Below the pieces are notes generated by a model. The model did no database searches and had not been told where the DNA came from. It saw nothing but the letters and a program-made list of their open reading frames with translations. A DNA stretch of 50,232 nucleotides from Spirochaetales bacterium (GTDB taxonomy: Bacteria; Spirochaetota; Spirochaetia; UBA9216). A program made the position numbers and the translations under genes. Of the stretch, positions 6,840 to 15,358 are shown piece after piece (position 1 is the stretch's first letter; each line of letters starts with the position of its first letter). The stretch lies in contig JAEINK010000038.1 in the NCBI GenBank assembly GCA_016342585.1, positions 1 to 50,232 on the forward strand, given 5' to 3'.

Positions 6840-7964
6840 ATGGAAATCCCCTGTTGTCCTAACCCAAAATGCACACATTTTCACAATCCTGATAAGGATT
6901 CCTGGTATGTTAAGTATGGAACCTACCGTTCAAGAGCCTTTGGTACAGTTCATCGTTACCGCTGCAAAGCCTGCGGCATTACTTTTTCTTCCCAGACCTT
7001 CTCAATCGATTATTATGCAAAAAAGAGAATCAGTTACGTCAGGCTTCTGCAGCACCTCAATTCAGCTTCAGGCCTGGACGATATAAGCCGCTTCTTCAAT
7101 CTGCGGGTGGAAACACTCGAAAACAGGTTGGAACGGGTTGCCCGTGTTGGTCTGGCGATTGAGGCGGCCCTGGAACAACACCTTCCCTGTACAGAAAACA
7201 TGACGGCCGATGGTTTTGAGACCTTTTCCTACTCCCAATACTATCCTTGTCATGTAAACACCTTTGTCGGTTCTGACTCCGAGTATGTTTACACCATGGG
7301 TTTTTCAAACCTCAGGCGCAAAGGGCGTATGACGGCGAAACAGAAAGCCCGCAGGGCGGAGCTTGAAAACCAGGGCAAAGCCAGTCCAACAGCCATACAG
7401 AAATCATTCCGAATCTGTACTGATAAAATCCTGCAACTTATTAAGAGTAAAGAAGTTAGTACATTCTCTGAAAGGAATAAACTCTATACGGATGAACATA
7501 AAGCTTATCCTTTGGCTTTCAGAAAACTGGACGGATTTGAGGAAACCTTCGACCATGTTCAGATATCATCGAAAAAACCAAGGACTGTTTACAACAACCT
7601 CTTTCCTTCCAACTACTTTCACCGTTTTCTGCGTATGGACCTTTCGGATCATACCCGTGAAACCCTGCAATGGGCGAAATGTCCCAGTGCCTTGATGGCA
7701 CGAATGGAAGCCTTTCGTTTTGCTTACAACTGTTTCAACCCCAGAAGGGTGAAGGCCAGTCGGGCCGGGGATTGGACCACCCATGCGGAAGCTGCCGGTA
7801 TTCCACGAGCGGTTCTATCAGATACAATTAATGAGTTTTGGGGAAAGAGGCCCTTTCTGGGTAAAACCAATTTAAGTGAAGATGAGATAAAAACCTGGAC
7901 GTGTCAGTGGACTAATCCAGGCAGGACAGTAGGCCGGAGGATTCCAAATTATATTTTTCTGTGA
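6840..7964 (+). CDS. Transposase with N-terminal zinc finger
   Basis: A 374-residue protein with an N-terminal zinc finger (C6, C11, C42, C45; RYRCKACGITFSSQTFS) as in IS1- and IS1595-like transposases. A middle region has acidic residues that could form a DDE triad: D124 in MTADGF, D218 in LYTDEH and E290 in MARMEAF (assignment inferred). A basic segment LRRKGRMTAKQKARR lies between the first two. AAGGAG lies 7 bp before the ATG. It is the only gene inside the inverted repeats and has no frameshift or stop, so the element is potentially active. I cannot place it in a named IS family with confidence. Confidence 0.82.
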   Translation: MEIPCCPNPKCTHFHNPDKDSWYVKYGTYRSRAFGTVHRYRCKACGITFSSQTFSIDYYAKKRISYVRLLQHLNSASGLDDISRFFNLRVETLENRLERVARVGLAIEAALEQHLPCTENMTADGFETFSYSQYYPCHVNTFVGSDSEYVYTMGFSNLRRKGRMTAKQKARRAELENQGKASPTAIQKSFRICTDKILQLIKSKEVSTFSERNKLYTDEHKAYPLAFRKLDGFEETFDHVQISSKKPRTVYNNLFPSNYFHRFLRMDLSDHTRETLQWAKCPSALMARMEAFRFAYNCFNPRRVKASRAGDWTTHAEAAGIPRAVLSDTINEFWGKRPFLGKTNLSEDEIKTWTCQWTNPGRTVGRRIPNYIFL

Positions 7965-7972
7965 GTTGGAAG

Positions 7973-7995
7973 AGATCAACAGGCTTTCGGGCACT
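7973..7995 (-). repeat. Right terminal inverted repeat of the insertion sequence
   Basis: It ends GGCTTTCGGGCACT and is the partner of 6755-6777 (22 of 23 complementary). Its outer edge is one base from the ylxP stop codon. Confidence 0.88.
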
Positions 7996-7996
7996 G

Positions 7997-8284
7997 TTAA
8001 AAGATTTCGGAGTGAATGCTTACATCCTGGAGGCGTCCATCCACCTCATCCTCAACAAAATTGATGATTTTATTCATTACTTCTTCCCCGAAGGTTTTCG
8101 AGTTGGAAACAAGAGCGGCTCCCAGTTGGGAGAATTTCAGGGAGTCCTGGAGATCAACCTCTGCAATTGAGACCCTGAACTTCCTGAATATCCTATCTTT
8201 AGCCGATTTTATGACCTTGCGCTTATCTTTTATAGAAGTTACATCGGGGATCTCCAGGATGAACTGAACCATGGATACAACCAT
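7997..8284 (-). CDS. ylxP: YlxP/DUF503 family protein
   Basis: A 95-residue protein matching DUF503: hydrophobic start VQFILEIPDVTSIKDKR, then VIKSAKDRIFRKFRVSIAEV and LQLGAALVSNSK-like central strands. In many bacteria ylxP sits in the nusA-infB-rbfA cluster, where it is implicated in ribosome biogenesis; here it is instead the last gene of a three-gene operon. Its ATG overlaps the stop of the voltage-sensor gene (TGATG), implying coupled translation. The stop codon lies immediately next to the right end of the insertion sequence, yet the length is normal for the family, so it appears intact. Confidence 0.8.
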   Translation of the reverse strand: MVVSMVQFILEIPDVTSIKDKRKVIKSAKDRIFRKFRVSIAEVDLQDSLKFSQLGAALVSNSKTFGEEVMNKIINFVEDEVDGRLQDVSIHSEIF

Positions 8285-9423
8285 CAGCCCAATATATCTC
8301 CTAAATCACCCAGATCTTCCATCTTTAATTCGAGGGTATCCGGATCATCGGAGTCTCCCGCCTGTTGATTCTGAAGATCCTTCATGGCCAGAAAGACCTC
8401 ATTGTAACTTTCACCAAGTCGGAAAACATCATCATCTTTGAACTTATCAAGAATCTTCACCTGGAAGTTGTATCCCTTCTCATCAAGCCCACGTCGCATA
8501 ACATGAATGGGATCCGAAATCGTCATGGCAAAATGCGGACTGTAAACAAACATTAAAATCACAGTAATTATTACAATGATAAGGAAATACATCAGATTAT
8601 TTCTTGATTCAAGCCGGTTAACTTCCCGCATATCGAAAAAGAAAGAATAATCCCCCTCTTCGAAGTAGATATAATCGCCTGTTCCGAAAAAAGTATAAAA
8701 GTAACTGTTATTGTGTTTTGAAAAAACAGTTATACCACCCTTCTTTATGATAAGAAGTGCATCATCGGATAAAGTTGTTGATTCCAGGGCGACCCTTTCA
8801 TCTGCACCGCTTATTGCTCTTGTAAAAGCCCTTACAGTCTGCTGGCATGATTTATCGAATGCTGTATCACTCTGGGGGAACCCAAGAAAACCACTGAATA
8901 GAGAGAAGACAAAAACTGTAAACACAAAAGTAGTAATGACCATGGCTGTAACTTTTTGAATATGCCGCTGAGCCATGACTGAATTTGTATTTTTTATCTG
9001 TTTAAAAATTTTAAGTACACGCAGTAACCTCAAAATTCTGGCAATTCTGACGGTTTTAACGATTTTTAGTATATTTAAAATACCACCGACAGAAAAAAGA
9101 ACGCCGGAACCGGCCATCAAAGCCACGAAAGCCGGACCTGAGTTTAGAATAACAAGAGGAACAGAAGCAATTAGATCGATCCACCCCTGTCTCCTTCCCA
9201 TATACTCTTTCAGATCACCCATCGAAAGGGCAACATAAAACCGTGTAAGGAATTCCAGAGTGAAAAACAGGTCAAAAACAAAACCTGACACTATAAGAAT
9301 CTTTCTAAAGGACCATGTAAAACCTAAAAGTACCGCTAAATCCTCCACAAAGGTTTGAACAAGTACCAGCACAATCATTACAATTACAAGTCCCTCAAGA
9401 AAAGAGATGAACTTTTTTGACAT
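8284..9423 (-). CDS. Voltage-sensor-domain membrane protein with extracytoplasmic loop and HAMP-like tail
   Basis: A 379-residue protein. S1 (5-25), S2 (42-66, FDLFFTLEFLTRF) and S3 (78-93, WIDLIASVP) are followed by S4 (116-144), which carries K/R at nearly every third position (KIVKTVRIARILRLLRVLK). This is the voltage-sensor pattern of ion-channel proteins. A helix at 157-181, a loop of about 95 residues, a second helix at 277-294 and a HAMP-like segment (298-352) follow. No potassium-type GYG filter is present. It may sense membrane potential and signal rather than conduct. The start is chosen for AGGGGG 5 bp upstream; the ATG five codons earlier overlaps the preceding gene. Middle gene of an operon. 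Confidence 0.75.
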   Translation of the reverse strand: MSKKFISFLEGLVIVMIVLVLVQTFVEDLAVLLGFTWSFRKILIVSGFVFDLFFTLEFLTRFYVALSMGDLKEYMGRRQGWIDLIASVPLVILNSGPAFVALMAGSGVLFSVGGILNILKIVKTVRIARILRLLRVLKIFKQIKNTNSVMAQRHIQKVTAMVITTFVFTVFVFSLFSGFLGFPQSDTAFDKSCQQTVRAFTRAISGADERVALESTTLSDDALLIIKKGGITVFSKHNNSYFYTFFGTGDYIYFEEGDYSFFFDMREVNRLESRNNLMYFLIIVIITVILMFVYSPHFAMTISDPIHVMRRGLDEKGYNFQVKILDKFKDDDVFRLGESYNEVFLAMKDLQNQQAGDSDDPDTLELKMEDLGDLGDILG

Positions 9424-9431
9424 ATATCCCC

Positions 9432-10358
9432 CTACCACCCGTTCTCGGCAGCAATCTTGTAAAACTCATCGATGATCTTGATATCAAAACCGTAAAAACG
9501 GAAATTTCTCCTCGCCACAGCGAGCCAGCTCTTCTGGGCTGTATCAGCCCCTTTATCCTGCTTCATATCAGGTCTGATGTTTTTACACATCATGTTTATA
9601 ATTGAAGAAATTCTTGCGGTAGCCTCAAGTCTGTTGTTATCAAGAAAGGATAGATTACTATTCACAGCAGAAGATATTACAGGATCCGGAAAACCGACAA
9701 CCTTTTTCTGAATTGTCTGAAAAACACGTTCTGTGAAATTGGGTTGTTTGAAACTGTTAAAAAAATCACCACCGCCTCCCCTTGGTGCAACGACAAATTG
9801 AAATACAGCCGGTTTCAAAAGCAGAGAGGTTTTTATCATATTTTTTACTTCATCAGAGCCCATCTTCAATTTCTGTACTTTCGAAATCTCAAAATGCACA
9901 TAGGATTTTCGTTCAAAACACTGATCAACATACTTATCCGGTATACGGTAGGTAAGACCAGTATAAACACCGGAAAATTCCCTTCTGGCACTATCGTTTT
10001 TAAGGATATCCTTTAGATACTTGAAAAGGTCTGTCTTCAGATTTTCACTTGAAATATTCTGCTGACGCAACAAACCTATGAAAGACAAATCCAGGTTCCC
10101 GACGATGTTCTCAAGTCCCGGATAAAGGGTTTCATTAACCCGGCCATATAATGCCTGGATTAGCAATTGATAAATCTTATCCCAGCTCGTGCCAGGGAAA
10201 AAAGACTGTGAAGCAAGGGTCGGATATAATTGACGACTGTTTACTCCCAGAAACTGAATTATCTGTTCTTCCCGTTGCAGAGGTGTGTTCTGCTGAAGAG
10301 CTGGATTGCTGAGAAGCCGGTCAATAAACGCTGTTGCCTTTTGTAATTCTACACTCAT
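9432..10358 (-). CDS. Conserved-looking cytosolic protein of unknown function
   Basis: A 308-residue soluble protein with no signal peptide, membrane helix or recognisable motif. Regular helical predictions and a glycine run (APRGGGGDFF) in the middle are the only visible features. It is the first gene of an operon with the voltage-sensor protein (stop overlaps the alternative start, 8 bp gap to the preferred start) and ylxP. The ribosome site is weak (TTAAAG). It could regulate or partner the membrane protein, but nothing in the sequence proves this. No function assigned. Confidence 0.7.
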   Translation of the reverse strand: MSVELQKATAFIDRLLSNPALQQNTPLQREEQIIQFLGVNSRQLYPTLASQSFFPGTSWDKIYQLLIQALYGRVNETLYPGLENIVGNLDLSFIGLLRQQNISSENLKTDLFKYLKDILKNDSARREFSGVYTGLTYRIPDKYVDQCFERKSYVHFEISKVQKLKMGSDEVKNMIKTSLLLKPAVFQFVVAPRGGGGDFFNSFKQPNFTERVFQTIQKKVVGFPDPVISSAVNSNLSFLDNNRLEATARISSIINMMCKNIRPDMKQDKGADTAQKSWLAVARRNFRFYGFDIKIIDEFYKIAAENGW

Positions 10359-10448
10359 CTTTAATAACTATCGTCTATAGAAGTTAAAAAATCAATCCAA
10401 TTTTTATTGATAGAAATGAATTTATAAATACTGTATATTTTTGTATAA

Positions 10449-13400
10449 GTGGAAAGAAAAATATTTCGTCGCTCAATTTTACTATTAATCTCATTACTGT
10501 TTCTTCCTTTTATTTATGCCTACGATGTCCCTCTACCCGAAAATGAAGCCCCGGCTTCTTTATTTGATCTGGATATGGAAAATGAAGATGTAGAGCTATT
10601 CATCAAAGGAAACTGGGATGCGAAGATGAGCGCCTCCTGGGGGTTCGGGTATAGTAAAGAGCGGGGTCTTTTTCAGGATTCATCCCATGCATCCATCCCT
10701 GTCGGCTTTGACTTTGAACAGCAACCGGACATTACCCTCTCATTATGGCTTTTTGATAGGTATTTTATTGAAACAAACTTTGGTAATGATTGGGAATCCA
10801 ACACCTACCTTGTCGGTTATAAGGGTGATGAGAATGAATTCCTTCAATCAGTACAAATCGGGAATACCCGGATTTCCATGGATGATTACGCCTATTGGAA
10901 GGTTCCCGCCATACCGGAAAATGGTTTTGGTGGTTCGGCAGCCTTCCTTTCAGGGATCTCCACCCATGAGATGTTACTAAGGCTTGATCCAGCCGAAAGT
11001 CAGTCCGTCATATACCAGGGATCCAACCTTCTTGAAGAGGAGTTTATAAATCCGGGGGGATACATAAAGAACAGGTTCTTCATCCTGCCGACAAGACCTG
11101 TGTCGGATCTCCTTATCCTTACAGAAGATCCTGATGCCTCCATTAATTCAGTGACATATACTGGAGATGATGGTAAAGGGTATTATCTGATGGATGATTC
11201 TAATTACAATTTTGATTCAGTCAATGGGGTGTTGATCCTGGAGGCAGAACCATCCGGTAATATTTTGATTTCGTATCCGGAGATGGATACGGAGATGACA
11301 TTTGATGATAACCTGCCCTGGGACTCTTCAACTGAAAGTTATACTCCAGAGACAGTTTCAGTTGATGGGATAGAGCGACTTATCCTGTTTTCTCCCGGAG
11401 AGTTTTCGATTTTCGAAACGAATAGATATTATACCACCGGCCTCAGCCTCCCCGAGGATGAGGCCTGGAGAATGAAGGGATACCTCGTATCCGGCGGGAA
11501 CCTGAATGATCTCACGAACACGTTAAACATAAGTTTCGAGGAAAATGGGGTATTTGCCCTTGAGTCCTCAGGGTATACCCCCGGAACCATACTTAACTCA
11601 TACCCTCTCTCCGATTTAACAGAAAACATGATCTACGGTCCTAATCGAACCATTGGAGATGATGAACAGAACCAGAAGATTCTTCTCCAGGTAGTCACAC
11701 CGGTTACTTCCTATCAGTTGAATAACCCCATGGCCGGTTCTGTTACAGTAATGATAAATGATATTCAGACCACCGCTTTTACCCTTTCAGATTCGGGAGA
11801 ACTCATATTTCCAGGTTATATTCATCCCAGTGACAGGATCGAAATTTCATACAGGACCGAATCATCAACCGATTCAGGCGGAGATATTCTTTTTGGGATG
11901 GGGAACAGATTTACGATTCTGCCGGATCTTTCTCTTGAAATCGGTACCGGGTTAAGGTGGAACCTGTACTCTGGTGAATTCACAACTGAAATAAATGAGA
12001 GTCAGGGGTCTCTTTTAACCTCTTTCAAGGCTGAGTATGCACGAGAACATTTAAATATTGAACTTGAAGGAGGGATTTCCCTCTCTACCGGCGACACAAC
12101 AGGCATTTTTAAAGCCCTTGGTATGGATGATGGCGGGATTGTTTTTTCGATACCTGAATTTGGGATTCTGCCTTCCGCTCTACCCGCCGATCGGGAAGAA
12201 GATAAACGGGGGCCACTCTATTTCAAGGATTATCATATTTATTCAAACCTGGGAGCATCCTATCTGCAGGATTATACGTGGGATATCCCGGATTCCCGGA
12301 TTTTTCCCTATGAACAGGGGGCGAGAACCGGACCATACACAGCCCTGGCCAGCTCGGATGGCCGTTCCGGAAATATCCTGGTATTAGATTACCTCCTCCC
12401 GGAGACAAACTCCTGGGCGGGTGCACAGATTCCCTGGAGTACAGAAGACGAACTCCTTGATCTCTCATCCTATAAAGCTTTAAATCTTGCCTGGAAGTGG
12501 GATGGGGATATCCCGGAAGATGTAACTGTTTATCTGGAGATAGGAACCCTGGGAGAGGATGTGGATGGAGACGGCATCCTGGATGAAGAGTCAAGCGGAT
12601 ACGCGAATGGATTTACGTTCAACGATGGTGGATCGGATATAAGCCTCGACTTTGGTGGTTCCGAAAATGATTCTGCCGGAGAAACCCAGACAAGCGACGG
12701 GTACAGACATACCGAGGATATAAATGGCAATTCCTATTTAAATGCGGAAAATCCCGGCAAGGTCGTTTGCTTTGCTTTCAATTCAGGAGATTTGAACTAT
12801 CCTTCCGGGGGTTGGGAGTATATTAGGGTTCCATTAACTGCCGAAAACAAGGCAAAACTTACCGGAGTATCGGGGGCCCGGATCTATGTGGTAAATAATG
12901 GTGCATCGGCTGTGGAAGGCAGACTGCTTACAGGGGATTTCTTTTTTGAAGGTTCCTCCATGATCCCTGCTCAGCCGGAGCTATCGGATGCTTTTCAGCC
13001 GGGCGATACCTGGGAAGGACAGCTCCCGGAGGAAGAACTCCCCGTAAAGAGTCTCGAGTCCTCATTTTCTGAAGTTTCCACAGTATTTCACTCTTCTGGC
13101 AGCACCCAAAAGATATTCAGACTAGGATGGGATTCTTCACTTGCCGATGCAGATTGGAATAATGAATGGGAAATCAGAGCATTCACCAATGCTGTATATC
13201 TATCGTCGTATTCAAAGCTCTCCTTTTATATCCGGATCCCCGAACTCACCGCTGGAGATGATAACAGATTCTACATCCAATATACTGATTCTGAAGGAAG
13301 GGGTGTTTCAGCCTCCTTCACCCCGCAAATCTTTTTCGAATGGGAAAAAATAACCATCGATCTTGAGACAGGAGAAATAGAAGGAGAAGCATTAGAGATA

Positions 13401-15254
13401 ACGGCCCCCGAAGTTGATATAAGTCCGGGAAATTATACGGTTACTAAAGTGAAATTCGGGATGACCGACACAAGTGCAGGACTTCTATTCTTAGATGAAA
13501 TCCATCTTTCCGGTAGTAAATCCGGTCTTACCGCCGGTGGCCGTGGAAATCTTACCTATTCAAACCCGGAAGCCAGATTGACTATAGGGGGTTTCCCCAT
13601 TTTTGAGAACATCAGCATAAAGGGAGATGGCTTTTATCAGGGAAGTTCTTTTGCTGCCGGGATCGATTCCACCGCGACAGCCGGGGAGCTGAATGCCCTT
13701 GGTGGAAACATTACAACAGCCTTTAACCTTATAGCCGGCTCCTTTGTTTTAAATGGCGATATTGTCTCCTTTGGGGATGAGATAAGTCATTCGGAATCCC
13801 ATGAAGTCACCCTTCCCGCAGCCGCCTTTCCTGTGAAAATCACGGATAGATATGGAGAAACCATCGACTCAGACGGAAAAGAATTTTCCAGGTCCAATAC
13901 CTTGACGATTGCACCGTCCTCTGTTTTCATGCTGACTGCGGAGAACTATTCATCCCTTTACAATCAAGGGAGCGGGAATTCAATTCAGGGACTCCTTATA
14001 AGAGATTGGAACCTGACCCTCTCTTCCACACTGATTGAAATCGTAAGTCTGACAGGCTCTTTAAATCTTCAGCAATCCTGCCCGGACTGGGAACAGGAGA
14101 ACCTTGACTATTTCAACCAATGGATTAATGGATTTGCACTTATAATGCCATCGACCGATTATCCGGATAATGACAGGAAAGGATCTGCTCTTGTTCGTTT
14201 CAATATTGATGCCCTGCCCATCGGGGGATGGCTGACAGCAATGGCTAATTATTCGACTGGAACCAGCCAGGGATTTGGCATAAAGAACTCGGGAGGAACA
14301 TGGAGTGGAGGACTTTCTCTAAAAGGAAAGGGAAAACGGGTACGCAGCTGGAACCTCGCTTTGGATTATAACAGGAATTTCAGCTGGAAAAGGAGCTGGG
14401 ATGAATATGATTTCCTTCATGATGGTAGCTCATATTTTGAAGAGATCAGTGAGATGCCTTATCTTTATCAAGGAATTCCTTTTGTCGAAATTTATTCAGA
14501 CTCTTTCATCGATGATTTTTCGAGGATCAATGGTTTTTCATGGGAATTCACAGACAAAAGTTACTCCCCATGGTACACCTTCTCTCTTGTACGCTCATCC
14601 GGCTCCTATCTGACGGATCTTTTAATTCCCTCATCCCTGGCCTTTACACAAAAAAGAGAAACAAGTCTCGGCTCAGGTGAATATTCTGATATTCTTGGTA
14701 CCGATTTATCCATACAGTTGGGCTCTATCAATCTATTTGGAAGCCGGGGGGCCTACCCGACCTTCTCAGAATATTATGAAACAGAGGAGCTTAGAATGAT
14801 TCTCGCCTATGAACATGAAAAAGATTTATTATCAGACTCCACAGAAAAGAGTGAGCTTATTCTTCAGAATTATATTTTCTTTCGATTTTCTAAAATAAAC
14901 TCCCTATGGTTAAACAATCGTTTTTCCATGGAATTCAGTGATCAATCATTTAAAAATTCGGGGACCCTCTCATGGACAAGAAGCCCGGAGGAGCTCCCCG
15001 GTTTTAACTTTTTTGAAAAACCCGTATTTGAAGAGGCATCCATACAACATTCCGAGGAGGCTGAGTTTTCATTGAATTCAGAGGAAGATACATTGGATGT
15101 CTCCATCCTTTACACCCACGATACAAGTATAATATTTCCTTTTGGTAGTATCGGAATATTTGGTTCTGCCGGAGTGGAAATTATCGACAATGAGGATGGT
15201 AAAACCTGGCTTTTCGGAATTTTGGCCGGTCTAAATGCAAAATTTTCTTATTGA
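10449..15254 (+). CDS. Giant putative outer-membrane protein with sugar-binding-like modules
   Basis: A 1601-residue exported protein starting at GTG, with a signal peptide ending near residue 24 (FIYA-YDV). The N-terminal half is beta-rich, with a turn motif at about 244-265 (YYLMDDSNYNFDSVNGVLIL). An aspartate-rich calcium-type loop (DVDGDGILDEE) is at about 704. Two jelly-roll-like modules are suggested at about 670-850 and 915-1020, the second ending LLFLDEIHLSGS. From about 1030 onward, alternating strands end in ...LNAKFSY, an aromatic terminus typical of BAM-inserted barrels. It resembles SprA-type giant surface proteins in style only (inference). No clear Shine-Dalgarno; a TTGATA-N16-TACTGT element 37 bp upstream would give a very short leader. 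Probably first of an outer-membrane gene set with the two barrels downstream. Confidence 0.75.
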   Translation: MERKIFRRSILLLISLLFLPFIYAYDVPLPENEAPASLFDLDMENEDVELFIKGNWDAKMSASWGFGYSKERGLFQDSSHASIPVGFDFEQQPDITLSLWLFDRYFIETNFGNDWESNTYLVGYKGDENEFLQSVQIGNTRISMDDYAYWKVPAIPENGFGGSAAFLSGISTHEMLLRLDPAESQSVIYQGSNLLEEEFINPGGYIKNRFFILPTRPVSDLLILTEDPDASINSVTYTGDDGKGYYLMDDSNYNFDSVNGVLILEAEPSGNILISYPEMDTEMTFDDNLPWDSSTESYTPETVSVDGIERLILFSPGEFSIFETNRYYTTGLSLPEDEAWRMKGYLVSGGNLNDLTNTLNISFEENGVFALESSGYTPGTILNSYPLSDLTENMIYGPNRTIGDDEQNQKILLQVVTPVTSYQLNNPMAGSVTVMINDIQTTAFTLSDSGELIFPGYIHPSDRIEISYRTESSTDSGGDILFGMGNRFTILPDLSLEIGTGLRWNLYSGEFTTEINESQGSLLTSFKAEYAREHLNIELEGGISLSTGDTTGIFKALGMDDGGIVFSIPEFGILPSALPADREEDKRGPLYFKDYHIYSNLGASYLQDYTWDIPDSRIFPYEQGARTGPYTALASSDGRSGNILVLDYLLPETNSWAGAQIPWSTEDELLDLSSYKALNLAWKWDGDIPEDVTVYLEIGTLGEDVDGDGILDEESSGYANGFTFNDGGSDISLDFGGSENDSAGETQTSDGYRHTEDINGNSYLNAENPGKVVCFAFNSGDLNYPSGGWEYIRVPLTAENKAKLTGVSGARIYVVNNGASAVEGRLLTGDFFFEGSSMIPAQPELSDAFQPGDTWEGQLPEEELPVKSLESSFSEVSTVFHSSGSTQKIFRLGWDSSLADADWNNEWEIRAFTNAVYLSSYSKLSFYIRIPELTAGDDNRFYIQYTDSEGRGVSASFTPQIFFEWEKITIDLETGEIEGEALEITAPEVDISPGNYTVTKVKFGMTDTSAGLLFLDEIHLSGSKSGLTAGGRGNLTYSNPEARLTIGGFPIFENISIKGDGFYQGSSFAAGIDSTATAGELNALGGNITTAFNLIAGSFVLNGDIVSFGDEISHSESHEVTLPAAAFPVKITDRYGETIDSDGKEFSRSNTLTIAPSSVFMLTAENYSSLYNQGSGNSIQGLLIRDWNLTLSSTLIEIVSLTGSLNLQQSCPDWEQENLDYFNQWINGFALIMPSTDYPDNDRKGSALVRFNIDALPIGGWLTAMANYSTGTSQGFGIKNSGGTWSGGLSLKGKGKRVRSWNLALDYNRNFSWKRSWDEYDFLHDGSSYFEEISEMPYLYQGIPFVEIYSDSFIDDFSRINGFSWEFTDKSYSPWYTFSLVRSSGSYLTDLLIPSSLAFTQKRETSLGSGEYSDILGTDLSIQLGSINLFGSRGAYPTFSEYYETEELRMILAYEHEKDLLSDSTEKSELILQNYIFFRFSKINSLWLNNRFSMEFSDQSFKNSGTLSWTRSPEELPGFNFFEKPVFEEASIQHSEEAEFSLNSEEDTLDVSILYTHDTSIIFPFGSIGIFGSAGVEIIDNEDGKTWLFGILAGLNAKFSY

Positions 15255-15358
15255 GCTTTTAATTTAGATTAATGTGATCAATAATTATGTTATATGAGTT
15301 TAGATGATGTATCTTCATCTCTAAAGGGATATAATATATTCAGTAGGAGATTATAATT

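Larger units (their letters stand above)
6755..7995 (+). mobile_element. Complete insertion sequence, about 1241 bp
   Basis: It is bounded by 23-bp inverted repeats (6755-6777 and 7973-7995) that differ at one position, and it carries a single intact transposase gene. No clear long target duplication is visible. A 3-bp TTA flanks both sides only if the ends are taken slightly outside the repeats. The right end abuts the TAA stop of ylxP, so no neighbouring gene is disrupted. Confidence 0.85.

Noticed and set aside
7363..7695. Plus-strand ORF of 110 codons inside the transposase
   Set aside because: Different frame of an intact transposase gene; no ribosome site or family match.
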